DNA from: JANMMJ01 sp031373255
Lineage (GTDB): Bacteria > Pseudomonadota > Alphaproteobacteria > Rhizobiales > Aestuariivirgaceae
DNA: 64,000 nucleotides
Direction: 5' to 3'
NCBI GenBank assembly: GCA_031373255.1
Contig: JANMMJ010000057.1
Location: forward strand, 1 to 64,000
Shown here in pieces: positions 51,663-60,015 of the stretch. Position numbers and translations under genes: made by a program. Within the stretch, counting starts at the first letter, position 1. Every line of letters starts with the position of its first letter. The notes under the pieces were generated by a model. It did no database searches. It had not been told where the DNA came from and was given only the letters and a program-made list of their open reading frames with translations.

Positions 51663-51911
51663 GTGACCAAGATCAGCGCCACCGAAGCCAACCGGAATTT
51701 TTCGAAGCTCTTGGCCAAGGTGAGGAAAGGTAGACCGGCGGAAATTACGGTGCGGGGCGAAATCGTTGCCCGGCTTGAGCCGGTAACGCCGGTTAGCAGA
51801 CGCCAAGAGGAAGAAAAGAAACGCAAGTGGGACGAATTCATTGAGCACTTGCGGAATCAACCGCCCATCGGCGTGCCGCGCGGCACCCGCGACGAACTCT
51901 ATGATGACTGA
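51663..51911 (+). CDS. Phd/YefM-type antitoxin
   Basis: 82 aa from GTG 51663 (VTKISATEANRNFSKLLAKVRKGRPAEITVRGEIVARLEPV), the classic Phd/YefM N-terminal fold that binds DNA. The C-terminal ~35 residues (EEKKRKWDEFIEHLRNQPPIGVPRGTRDELYDD) are charged and should wrap the toxin. The palindrome upstream is the likely operator. The toxin starts 7 bases after the stop. GC content and codon use are somewhat lower than in the flanking transporter genes. Confidence 0.9.
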   Translation: MTKISATEANRNFSKLLAKVRKGRPAEITVRGEIVARLEPVTPVSRRQEEEKKRKWDEFIEHLRNQPPIGVPRGTRDELYDD

Positions 51912-51917
51912 CCGGCC

Positions 51918-52376
51918 GTGACCCGCTTTTCGATTGACAGCAATATTCTGATTTATGCCGAAGGCACCGGCGATGCTGCGAAACGGACGGCAGCCATTGA
52001 TATCGTCAGGCGGATCGGATTCGGCAATATTGTACTCTCCATGCAAGCGGTCGGCGAAGCAACACGCTGGATGATCAACCGTGCAAAACTTGAGCGGAAA
52101 TTGGCGGTTTCAAGAATCGGGTGGTGGCTCGACCGCTGTATACCGTTGCCGGTGACAGTTCAGGCCTTCGAGAACGCACTGCGGCTGGTGGAGTCGCATG
52201 CGATTCAAGTATGGGATGCCGTCATTCTGGCGAGCAGTGCTGAAGCGGAAGCGGACGTCCTGCTCAGCGAAGATATGCAGCATGGATTTCGCTGGAGCAA
52301 TGTGACGATCATAAATCCATTCCTGCTTTCAGAGGACGATCTCACAAAACTTGTTCCCCCAACAACACTTCATTGA
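51918..52376 (+). CDS. PIN-domain toxin (VapC-like ribonuclease)
   Basis: 152 aa from GTG 51918. PIN acidic residues: FSIDSNILIYAE (first Asp), a Glu in QAVGEATRW, IQVWDAVILASS (the Asp of the WDA motif), and LLSEDMQHGF (last Asp). VapC toxins cut RNA, often tRNA, when freed from the antitoxin. The stop is 14 bases before the dihydropyrimidinase start, so the pair sits inside the pyrimidine cluster. Confidence 0.9.
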   Translation: MTRFSIDSNILIYAEGTGDAAKRTAAIDIVRRIGFGNIVLSMQAVGEATRWMINRAKLERKLAVSRIGWWLDRCIPLPVTVQAFENALRLVESHAIQVWDAVILASSAEAEADVLLSEDMQHGFRWSNVTIINPFLLSEDDLTKLVPPTTLH

Positions 52377-52390
52377 CCGGAGACAGCCCC

Positions 52391-53839
52391 ATGCCCACCA
52401 CCCTCATTCGCGGCGGCACTGTCGTCAATCATGATTACTCGCATCGTGCCGACGTTCTGATCGAGGACGGGCGCATCGTGGCGATCGGCGAGAAGCTGTC
52501 AGGTACAGAGGTGATCGACGCCGGCGGCTGCTATGTGATGCCGGGCGGTATCGATCCCCATACCCACATGGAACTGATGTTCATGGGCACCGTCTCCGCC
52601 GATGATTTCGAGTGGGGCACCAAGGCAGCGCTCTCCGGCGGCACCACGATGATTGTCGACTTCTGCATTCCGGCACCGGGCGAATCCATGCTGGCCGCCT
52701 ATCAGGCCTGGCGCCACAAGGCGGAAAAGGCCTGCACCGACTACTCCTTCCACATGGCTGTGACATCGTGGAGCCCGCAGGTCCACGATGAGATGGAAAC
52801 CGTCGTCAAGACCTACGGCATCAACACCTTCAAGCATTTCATGGCCTACAAGGGCGCACTCATGGTCAATGACGATGAGCTCTACAATTCCTTCAAGCGC
52901 TGCGCCCAGTTGGGTGCCCTTCCCCTTGTCCACGCCGAGAATGGCGATGTCGTCGCCCGCATGCAGGCCGATCTGTTGGCGCGCGGTGTCACCGGCCCCG
53001 AGGGCCATTCCTATTCCAGGCCGCCCGAGGTCGAAGGTGAGGCCGCAAATCGCGCCATCATGATTGCCGATATGGCGGGCTCGCCGCTTTATATCGTCCA
53101 CACCAGTTGCGAACAGACCCATGACGCCATCCGCCGCGCCAAGATGGCGGGCCAGCGCGTCTATGGCGAGCCTCTCGTGCAGTATCTCGTTCTCGACGAC
53201 AGTGAGTACCAGAACAAGGATTGGGATTATGCCGCGGGCCGCGTGATGTCACCGCCCTTCCGTAACAGGAAGCACCAGGATTCGCTTTGGGCGGGCCTGC
53301 AATCGGGCACGCTCTCGGTCGTGGCGACCGACCATTGCTCTTTTACCATCGCGCAGAAGCGCAATGGGGCCAGGAATTTCACCATGATCCCCAATGGCAC
53401 GGGCGGCCTCGAAGACCGCTTGCCGGTGCTGTGGAACGCTGGCGTCAACTCCGGGCGGCTGACCAAGGAGGAATTCGTCGCCGTCACCTCGGCCAACATC
53501 GCCCGCATTCTCAACATGTATCCGAAGAAAGGCGCGGTTGCTGTTGGCAGCGATGCCGATCTGGTGATCTGGGATCCGGCGGCCACCAAGAAAATCACTG
53601 CCAGGAAGCAGATCAGCCGCATCGAATACAACGTGTTTGAAGGCTACGAGTGCAAGGGCGCGCCGAAAACCGTGCTTTCGCGCGGCCGCGTCGCGTGGGA
53701 TGAGGGCGATCTCCGCGCCAGGCCGGGAGACGGCGACTTTATCGCCAGGCAACCAAACGCTCCCGTCCACGTCGCCAACGCCATCTGGAAAGGCGTCACC
53801 CAGCCAAAGCCGGTGACCCGGGTTGAAGTGACGCCTTAA
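52391..53839 (+). CDS. hydA: dihydropyrimidinase / D-hydantoinase
   Basis: 482 aa from ATG 52391, with CCGGAGAC upstream. Binuclear amidohydrolase: DPHTHMELMFMGTVSADDFEWGTKAALSGGTTMIVDF, carboxylated Lys in TFKHFMAYKGALM, HAENGD, and VATDHCSF. It hydrolyses 5,6-dihydrouracil to N-carbamoyl-beta-alanine in the reductive pathway. The preceding dihydropyrimidine dehydrogenase genes (preTA) are not in this window. The next step is provided by the hydrolase at 60889. About 150 bases at the 3' end have a decayed copy at 55644-55790. Confidence 0.93.
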   Translation: MPTTLIRGGTVVNHDYSHRADVLIEDGRIVAIGEKLSGTEVIDAGGCYVMPGGIDPHTHMELMFMGTVSADDFEWGTKAALSGGTTMIVDFCIPAPGESMLAAYQAWRHKAEKACTDYSFHMAVTSWSPQVHDEMETVVKTYGINTFKHFMAYKGALMVNDDELYNSFKRCAQLGALPLVHAENGDVVARMQADLLARGVTGPEGHSYSRPPEVEGEAANRAIMIADMAGSPLYIVHTSCEQTHDAIRRAKMAGQRVYGEPLVQYLVLDDSEYQNKDWDYAAGRVMSPPFRNRKHQDSLWAGLQSGTLSVVATDHCSFTIAQKRNGARNFTMIPNGTGGLEDRLPVLWNAGVNSGRLTKEEFVAVTSANIARILNMYPKKGAVAVGSDADLVIWDPAATKKITARKQISRIEYNVFEGYECKGAPKTVLSRGRVAWDEGDLRARPGDGDFIARQPNAPVHVANAIWKGVTQPKPVTRVEVTP

Positions 53840-53910
53840 GCGGTACCGGCCTTCCTTGCGCGCGGTTTTTCTTGCGGGACGTCCATCGCCCGTGTGAATA
53901 TTCTTTCGCG

Positions 53911-55398
53911 ATGGCAAGAAAGCCGCAAATATCTCGTGAATCGCTCGAGCCTCTGGGCATTGCGAAGTTCGCCGATCTCGTCGTCGCGGAGTCCGCGCAC
54001 AATCCTTCCTTTCGCAGAAGCGTGAACGCGGCCCTTGCGGCACTCAAGGGTCCGCAGGCCGTCGCCGCCCTCATTGACCGCAGATTGTCCGCCCTTGCCA
54101 GGGCACGCGGCTTCATCGATTGGGACAAGGCCCGCGATTTCGCCGCCGATCTCGACTCGACCCTTCAATCGATCAGCGGCGAGCTGGCCGCCGCCTATCC
54201 GGCCATGGCGGCGGAGCGCCTCATCGCCTTCGTGGCCACAAGCGCGCAGGTCTTCAAACGGATCGACGATTCGTCGGGCCATATCCAGGGAATTTATGAG
54301 GAAGCGATCGCGAAACTGGGGGGCATGGCGGCAGCCATGCCGGAGAAAGCCCGCCGCCTCCTGCCGGACATCGCAATGGCGAAACTGTCGGGCGACGAGC
54401 ACGGCTATTTCGGAGACATTGTGGCCGGACTCGCACCCCACATTCCGCCCGATGCGCTCAAAGCCTGGGATAGCCGTCTCGCGGCGGAGTCCCCTGTGGT
54501 TGAGAAAAATGCGAAGGAAAGAGACTGGGGTCTGGCCGCCAGGGCCAGTCAGTTTCTGGCGGCGCGGCAACACATTGCCTTGGCGCTCGGCGATCTCGAT
54601 CAAATCATCAAACTGGAGGAAACCAGGGAACCGCGCCGGCGCGATCATAAGTCCGTCGCTACCCTTCTTCTGAAGGCCGGCCGTCATGAAGAAGCGCTGC
54701 ACTGGATACGCCAGCGCGAAAAGGATGGCATTGCCTATATGTCGCGCACCATGCTGGCCGACCGGGCAGACGTGATCTACCCGATATTCTGGAACGGCGT
54801 GCCGCTTGAGGCGCAAATTCTCGATGCGCTTGACCGCAAGGACGAGGCGCAGGCGCTACGCTGGAATGCCTTCGAAAAAAACCTCAACCCGGCCTTCCTG
54901 CGCGAACATCTGCAACATGCCGATGACTTCGCCGAATTCGAAATTCTGGATCGCGCCTTCGCCATGGTGAATGGCGCGCCGCAGGTCTATGCGGCGCTTG
55001 AATTTTATCTGAAATGGCCGGAGCCGGAGAAAGCCGCGGACTTGATCGTCCGCCATCGCGAACGCTGGGATGGCAGGCATTATGACATTCTGGCCGAAGC
55101 CGCCGATATGCTGGAGCGCGGCTTCCCCGCCGCCGCTACTATTCTCTACCGCGCCCTCCTCAACGATATTCTCGTTAATGGCAAGTCCAAGGCTTATGGC
55201 CATGGCGCGCGTTATCTCTCGCGGCTCGATCGATTGGACGCCGAGATCGGGAGCTCCGCCATTCCGGGCCTCGCATCCCATGTCAACTACCGGCTCGAAC
55301 TGACCCGCGCCCATGGCCGGGAAAACCGCCTTCTGGGCCCAGGCGGCGTCACCCCGCCGGGGGTGAGTGGCGGCAATCGAACTATACTAGGATATTAA
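53911..55398 (+). CDS. DUF6880-like protein of unknown function
   Basis: 495 aa from ATG 53911; the frame opens 39 bases earlier. The protein is almost wholly helical with repeat-like (TPR-like) spacing, starting SRESLEPLGIAKFADLVVAESAHNPSFRRSVNAAL. I associate it with DUF6880, a family found beside SWIM zinc-finger proteins in some alphaproteobacteria, at moderate confidence. No function is known. It lies between the dihydropyrimidinase gene and a relic of a second copy of that gene's 3' end. Confidence 0.7.
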   Translation: MARKPQISRESLEPLGIAKFADLVVAESAHNPSFRRSVNAALAALKGPQAVAALIDRRLSALARARGFIDWDKARDFAADLDSTLQSISGELAAAYPAMAAERLIAFVATSAQVFKRIDDSSGHIQGIYEEAIAKLGGMAAAMPEKARRLLPDIAMAKLSGDEHGYFGDIVAGLAPHIPPDALKAWDSRLAAESPVVEKNAKERDWGLAARASQFLAARQHIALALGDLDQIIKLEETREPRRRDHKSVATLLLKAGRHEEALHWIRQREKDGIAYMSRTMLADRADVIYPIFWNGVPLEAQILDALDRKDEAQALRWNAFEKNLNPAFLREHLQHADDFAEFEILDRAFAMVNGAPQVYAALEFYLKWPEPEKAADLIVRHRERWDGRHYDILAEAADMLERGFPAAATILYRALLNDILVNGKSKAYGHGARYLSRLDRLDAEIGSSAIPGLASHVNYRLELTRAHGRENRLLGPGGVTPPGVSGGNRTILGY

Positions 55399-55643
55399 AC
55401 TCTAAATAGGCTTTTAAACGCAATATCCGGCCCGTACAGCCCGGTTTCCCGCCTGTCCGCACCCCACCCAGCCCAAATCACGCCAAAGGCCCCTGACCCG
55501 CCTTAAAACCCCGGCAAAAGGATGTTTACCACAGATTACAGGATTTAACTCACATTCAACTGCGCTCAACTCAACCCTCTTGCACGGTCTTCAGCCAGTA
55601 GGCGATTGGCAATTATGGGAACCCCGCAGAAGATGGCCGCATA
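55399..55643. other. non-coding stretch before the dihydropyrimidinase relic
   Basis: About 245 bases rich in CCC and AAA runs, with no gene. Possibly decayed sequence from an earlier rearrangement. Confidence 0.4.
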
Positions 55644-55790
55644 GAGTGGAAACAGGGCAATCTCCGCGCCAGTCCGGGCGACGGCGACTTCATCGCCAGG
55701 CAGCCCAACGCCCCGGTCCACGTCGCCAACGCCATCTGAAAAGGCATCACCAAGCCGAAGCGAGTGGAACGCGTAGAGGTGACGCCTTAG
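55644..55790 (+). pseudogene. relic of a dihydropyrimidinase 3' end
   Basis: Reads LRASPGDGDFIARQPNAPV, then HVANAI, a TGA at 55737, then KGITKPKRVERVEVTP and a stop, against LRARPGDGDFIARQPNAPV, HVANAIW and KGVTQPKPVTRVEVTP in the intact gene. The stop replaces the Trp codon. About four bases in five match over roughly 150 bases. Only this end of a gene is preserved; upstream sequence shows no similarity. It is a fragment of a second, not identical, dihydropyrimidinase gene or a duplicated end. Confidence 0.85.
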
Positions 55791-55792
55791 TC

Positions 55793-56557
55793 TTAAAACT
55801 GTAGTTCTTCTTGCTCGGTGTCATCCAGTCTGATGACCCCAAGCAGCTGCCAAGTCTGTGGCCTTTTGGCCATGTTACCTATGGCAAACACCATACCCTT
55901 TGCCGGGTAGCGCTCGTTAAATGTTTCATTCATCCAGCGCAGCGCCTCGACCTCATTCGTTCGATTCCGCTCTCGAAAGAACATGGCGTGAGTCTCCCAG
56001 TCGCCATCTTGGTAACTGTGCTTTCCATCTTCATCCTCAAATGAGAAGCGAAACTCGTATGGCGATGGTTCAAGCTCTGCGAGGCTCTGATCAAAGAATG
56101 ATCCTTGCTGAGCTGCTGCTCGATATGCATCTCGCTCATCTTCAATCTCCACCGCTGATTTGGGTTTGAAGGTGAAGCGCGTGTTATGAGGTCGAATCAA
56201 GGCTAGCGACCGACCCGCTTCAGCAGCGAGCCGTGCGGAGCCCACGACCAATCGATTGAGAAAACGTGGCCGGTCCTTCTCGGCAAACATCCCTTCGATG
56301 GCTATGCTCTCTTCATAAACATGGGAGCTTTCTGGACGCTTGTCGCGGGTTGGCTCACGATATTTGAACCCCACCCAATTCCAACGAGAAAAGCTTTGTT
56401 TACCCTGAAGGTGGCGAAACCTGATGGGATACAGTCTCTTCCATATGCCGTCTGCCGTGACGCCTGCGCAGCAAACCGTTTCGCCATACAGCTTGCTAGG
56501 CTGTGGCAGCGCTTTCACGAGAATGATGACGCGAGCGCTTTCTGGCGTGATCGACAT
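55793..56557 (-). CDS. hypothetical protein paired with DUF488 gene
   Basis: 254 aa from ATG 56557; an in-frame TTG at 56587 lies further inside the DUF488 gene. The start is 62 bases before the end of the DUF488 gene, so the two overlap and are probably translationally coupled. The sequence begins SITPESARVIILVKALPQPS, with a Cys-containing GETVCCAGVT segment and a strongly charged C-terminal half; no catalytic motif is recognised. Codon use is AT-richer than the neighbouring operons, which hints at transfer. Function unknown. Confidence 0.75.
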   Translation of the reverse strand: MSITPESARVIILVKALPQPSKLYGETVCCAGVTADGIWKRLYPIRFRHLQGKQSFSRWNWVGFKYREPTRDKRPESSHVYEESIAIEGMFAEKDRPRFLNRLVVGSARLAAEAGRSLALIRPHNTRFTFKPKSAVEIEDERDAYRAAAQQGSFFDQSLAELEPSPYEFRFSFEDEDGKHSYQDGDWETHAMFFRERNRTNEVEALRWMNETFNERYPAKGMVFAIGNMAKRPQTWQLLGVIRLDDTEQEELQF

Positions 56558-57008
56558 AGCGAGTTGGGTCGTCTCCAAAAAGATCAAAAGAGCGGATTCC
56601 TTTGAGGCTCATTTCGCTCGCAACAATTGATCTATGACACACGCTAGGGTCGCGCTCAAAGCAAAGCAAGCAAGAAGGAGCGTCTCTAATGACATTTTCT
56701 AAAGCCTGCAGGGCCTGTTGAGCTTCATTACCCGAAATGTGTTTCCCGTATACTCGTCGGAACTCTTCATACCGGCCAGCCCGAGCGGCTTCACGCCCAG
56801 ATTTGGGATCACCCAAAGCATCGAAGTGCAGATACGAAATGCCTTCCAGTTCAAGACGTGCCTTGAGGGCTTTTTTTGAGAAGCCCTTCTTCCGGGAGAT
56901 TGCCACTGCACGAACATCGGCCAAAACTTGAATACCGACAGCTTTCAAGGTTTCGACAAATCTCTCGATATCCGTGCCTTCGTATCCAATGGTGTAGACA
57001 ACAGTCAT
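56496..57008 (-). CDS. DUF488 family protein
   Basis: 170 aa. Family features: VYTIGYEGTDIERFVETLKAVGIQVLADVRAVAISRKKGFSK near the start, YLHFDALGDP, then SCLLCFERDPSVCHRSIVA, which holds the conserved Cys-x2-Cys and Cys-His residues. DUF488 proteins are widespread and unassigned; some are found next to restriction or other defence genes. This one overlaps the 254-aa gene at its 3' end. Composition is lower in GC than the window average. Confidence 0.9.
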   Translation of the reverse strand: MTVVYTIGYEGTDIERFVETLKAVGIQVLADVRAVAISRKKGFSKKALKARLELEGISYLHFDALGDPKSGREAARAGRYEEFRRVYGKHISGNEAQQALQALENVIRDAPSCLLCFERDPSVCHRSIVASEMSLKGIRSFDLFGDDPTRYVDHARKRSRHHSRESAATA

Positions 57009-57250
57009 GATAAAAGTATCCCAACACCACGGTTTACAAGCGTTTAATACGGCTTCAAATCCGTTTGCAATGCACCATAGCCGCCTGAGTCATCGTTTCA
57101 AGCCAAAAGCCTCATTTCGAAGAAATAAGCCGCCACGTAGTCCTCTACCAATTTCACAAATATCTTGGCCTCGCCTCGAAACAATGGGGCGATAGTACTG
57201 CGAGCGATATGCTCATCATGCCGATCTCGAAGGTCACTCCGCGAGAATAG

Positions 57251-57649
57251 CTAACCCCGCATCGTGTTCCATGGCGCATCGGCGGCAACTTCGACCGATT
57301 CAAATCCATCGCCCACACAGGGGCCGAAAATTGCCAGCAGCGTGGCATCGCCTTTTCCAATGTTGAACGAAGCATGGACCATTCCAGCAGGGATGAAGGC
57401 CGAATCTCCGGCAGCGAGCACATGGCTGTCGCGGTCGACCCATTGTTCCACCGTGCCACTCAGGATGTAGATCACTTCCTCTTGCCGGGGATGCTTGTGA
57501 AAATTATGCCCGTCGCCGGGATTGAGGCCCGCCTTCACAATCGTCAACTGGCTCGTCTCGGTCACCTTTGGGGTGATCAGCATGGCGATCGTGCCAAATG
57601 GCAGCGGATCGTTCGAAATCTCGCTGGCGAACCTGAAACGGCTGGTCAT
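57251..57649 (-). CDS. cupin domain protein
   Basis: 132 aa. A single cupin fold: GHNFHKHPRQEEVIYILSGTVEQWV (first motif, with His-x-His and Glu) and IPAGMVHASFNI (second motif, His). Probably a small metal-binding enzyme or sensor. It follows the dioxygenase gene by 51 bases on the same strand, so it is likely to be co-transcribed and under the same LacI-type control. Confidence 0.9.
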   Translation of the reverse strand: MTSRFRFASEISNDPLPFGTIAMLITPKVTETSQLTIVKAGLNPGDGHNFHKHPRQEEVIYILSGTVEQWVDRDSHVLAAGDSAFIPAGMVHASFNIGKGDATLLAIFGPCVGDGFESVEVAADAPWNTMRG

Positions 57650-57700
57650 GAGTGTTCTCCTCCAGGCGGGTGAGCGTATTGGTACTTCTGTACTTTGCCG

Positions 57701-58702
57701 TCAGGCAGCCTTAGCTGCATCCTGCTGCTGCGGCGCTGCCGGTGTACCATAGTTCCAGAACGAGTCAGGCATCGCTGAGCCGGTCCAGACAGCCGCTGGT
57801 GTTTGAATGTCGGAGGCCTTCCACACCACCGTCTTCCAGGCCGGGTCGAAAATCATGTATCCCGGATCGCCCATCACCTCGATGCGGTTGCCCCCAGGCT
57901 CCATGAGATAGAGGAACGTCGCCCCGCCGATGCCATGCCGGCCGGGGCCATGTTCGATCGCGATGCCCGCTTCCATTGCCAGTTCCGCCACATCGAACAG
58001 ATGCTGCACCGAAGTGTAGTGATAGCAGACGTGGTGGAAGCGCCCGCGCATGGCGGTTGGCTCCGGCACAAGCGCGATATCGTGCGACAGGTTGGTGACA
58101 CTGAGCCAGCTTGCCAGCGTTCGTTCACCATCATCGGTGACAACTTTTTCTCTTTCACGAAAGCCGAGAAGGTCCATCATGAAAGTGCTGCAGGCTGCCG
58201 TATCGGCGGTGAGCAGGTTGAGGTGGTCGATGCGGCGAACCGGGATTCCCGACCGGCTCCGCTTGAGGGTGCGATTGAGAAGCGGTGTTCCTTCGCCAGC
58301 CGGTGCGGCCGCATAATCGACATCCCAAAGAAGCTCCATCACATGACCCTCAGGGGTCGTAAAGCGGTAGGCGCGGCCATGCCCCATCTCGTTGTCGATC
58401 CAGCCCCGCCCCAGTCCAGCCGAGTCAAGGGCTGCGACCCGGCGTTCAAGCGCCTGTGGGCTCCGCGCCCGCCACGCCACATGACCAAGTCCGGCCTGCG
58501 GCGCTGCGGTAAGCTTGAGCGAGTGATGATAGCGTTCCTCGTAGCCGCGAAGATACACCGAGGAGCCCCGGCGTTCCGTTTCGCTCATGCCCAGAATTTC
58601 CTTGAAGAATGCCGCGCTGGCCGTGAGATCAGGCGTCAGAAGCTCGATATGTGCAAGCTGGGCGACATCAAGGATGGGTTCGGGATCGTGATGATTGGTC
58701 AT
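57701..58702 (-). CDS. VOC-family extradiol dioxygenase (catechol 2,3-dioxygenase-like)
   Basis: 333 aa from ATG 58702 (AGGAGCG upstream; an ATG at 58726 is weaker). Two VOC repeats: LAHIELLTPDLTASAAFFKEILGMSE with GLGHVAWRARSP in the first, and RIDHLNLLTADTAACSTFMMDLLGF with FHHVCYHYTS in the second, giving the His ligands; the C-terminal Glu would lie in MEPGGNRIEV. The family cleaves catechol-like rings using Fe(II). It is divergent from the LacI-type gene with two operators between them, and heads an operon with the cupin gene. Confidence 0.9.
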   Translation of the reverse strand: MTNHHDPEPILDVAQLAHIELLTPDLTASAAFFKEILGMSETERRGSSVYLRGYEERYHHSLKLTAAPQAGLGHVAWRARSPQALERRVAALDSAGLGRGWIDNEMGHGRAYRFTTPEGHVMELLWDVDYAAAPAGEGTPLLNRTLKRSRSGIPVRRIDHLNLLTADTAACSTFMMDLLGFREREKVVTDDGERTLASWLSVTNLSHDIALVPEPTAMRGRFHHVCYHYTSVQHLFDVAELAMEAGIAIEHGPGRHGIGGATFLYLMEPGGNRIEVMGDPGYMIFDPAWKTVVWKASDIQTPAAVWTGSAMPDSFWNYGTPAAPQQQDAAKAA

Positions 58703-58775
58703 GGCAACGCTCCTGTTGGTTGGCAAGGAAGGCGAGGCGCGAAGGCAGCTTCAACTCGATCTGGATCTATTGCTC

Positions 58776-58789
58776 TTGGATCGATCCAA
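58776..58789. promoter_or_regulatory. LacI-type operator 1
   Basis: TTGGATCGATCCAA, a perfect 14-base palindrome centred on CG, of the form expected for LacI-family regulators. It is 54 bases left of operator 2 and 74 bases upstream of the dioxygenase start. Confidence 0.85.
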
Positions 58790-58828
58790 AGTACGATAAC
58801 TTGGCAAAACAGCAGCGTCAAGATTAAA

Positions 58829-58844
58829 TTTGGATCGATCCAAA
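58829..58844. promoter_or_regulatory. LacI-type operator 2
   Basis: TTTGGATCGATCCAAA, the same palindrome extended by one base on each side. It lies 24 bases before the start of the LacI-type gene, so it probably gives autoregulation. Confidence 0.85.
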
Positions 58845-58867
58845 AAATACGCTACGTCTGGCTATAG

Positions 58868-59926
58868 ATGAACCGCTCTTCAAAACCCACGCTGGTTGAG
58901 ATCGCCCGCGCCGCGGGGGTTTCGCGCAGCACCGCATCGAACGCCTTTTCCCATCCCGAGCGGGTTCGGGCGGATGTTCGCGAGCGTGTGGCGGCGGCCG
59001 CACTTGCTCACGGCTATCTCGGCCCCGATCCGAAGGGAAGATTGCTCCGTGCCGGCAAAGTCAATGCCATCGGTGTCATTACCCCGCGCAGCTGGGGCAT
59101 CGCCCATACTCTGCGCAATCCGGTCCTGCAGCTTTTCCTCCACGGTGTCGGCGAGGCCTGTGACGAAGCGGGCGCCAGCCTTGTGATCATGTCCGACAAG
59201 ACCGGGCCGGACGGTATCAAGACCGCATTGGTGGACGGCTTCATACTCAGCCGAATCGAACAAATGACGGAGATCGAACCGGCCCGGCTGCGCCGCCTGC
59301 CCTTTGCAGTCCTTGACGTGGATGCCGGGCCTGACGTGAGCTCGGTGCGTGTTGATGCAAGGACGGGCTGCTACGCCGCCGCGCGGCACCTGCTCGACCT
59401 CGGCCATCGCCGTTTTGGCATCGTCTCGTTCCTGCGCGACTTCGGTCCGCCGCGCTATCACCCTGCGGGCGAAAGGCGCAGCCCGGATATGGCAGGCATG
59501 CCGATCGATGAGGAGAAGCTGCATGGCTATGCGGCAGCACTGGCAGAGGCGGGAATCGATATCGCCACCGTGCCCATCGTGCAGGCCCATCCGTGGGAGG
59601 ATAACGCGGCAAAGCTGATGCTTGATGTCGCTCCTGGCGCAACCGGCTTTCTCTCGATGTCGGCCATGCAGGGGATCGCCATCATCAATGAAGCCACCCG
59701 TCGCGGCCTCGAAGTTCCGCGTGATCTCTCCGTCGTCGGTTTCAACGACATTCCCGAAGCGGCTCTTGCCAAACCGCCGCTCACCACCATTGATGGCATG
59801 AGCGTTGAAAAAGGCCGGGCTGCCGCTCGGATCGTGTTTGAGGCAGGCCCGCCGCGCCGCGAACTGATTCAGACGCGCCTGCTGATGCGCGCTTCGACAG
59901 CACCTCCGCCGCCCACCGGCATTTAA
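58868..59926 (+). CDS. LacI family transcriptional regulator
   Basis: 352 aa. N-terminal LacI helix-turn-helix: PTLVEIARAAGVSRSTASNAFSHPERVRADVRERVAAAALAHGYLGPD. The rest is the periplasmic-binding-protein-like ligand domain (VNAIGVITP, RHLLDLGHRRFGIVS, PRDLSVVGFNDIPEAALAKPPLTTI). Two identical palindromes in the 165-base gap toward the dioxygenase gene are its likely operators. The ligand is unknown; with a ring-cleaving dioxygenase and a cupin as targets, an aromatic or sugar-linked aromatic is possible. Confidence 0.92.
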   Translation: MNRSSKPTLVEIARAAGVSRSTASNAFSHPERVRADVRERVAAAALAHGYLGPDPKGRLLRAGKVNAIGVITPRSWGIAHTLRNPVLQLFLHGVGEACDEAGASLVIMSDKTGPDGIKTALVDGFILSRIEQMTEIEPARLRRLPFAVLDVDAGPDVSSVRVDARTGCYAAARHLLDLGHRRFGIVSFLRDFGPPRYHPAGERRSPDMAGMPIDEEKLHGYAAALAEAGIDIATVPIVQAHPWEDNAAKLMLDVAPGATGFLSMSAMQGIAIINEATRRGLEVPRDLSVVGFNDIPEAALAKPPLTTIDGMSVEKGRAAARIVFEAGPPRRELIQTRLLMRASTAPPPPTGI

Positions 59927-60015
59927 TCAAGTTGCCCAACCGATGTTTTTCCGGCGATGACAACCACCGTCCAATTTGGCAGTCTCGGCCCTCGAATCGA
60001 ACGGCAGGGATGGCA

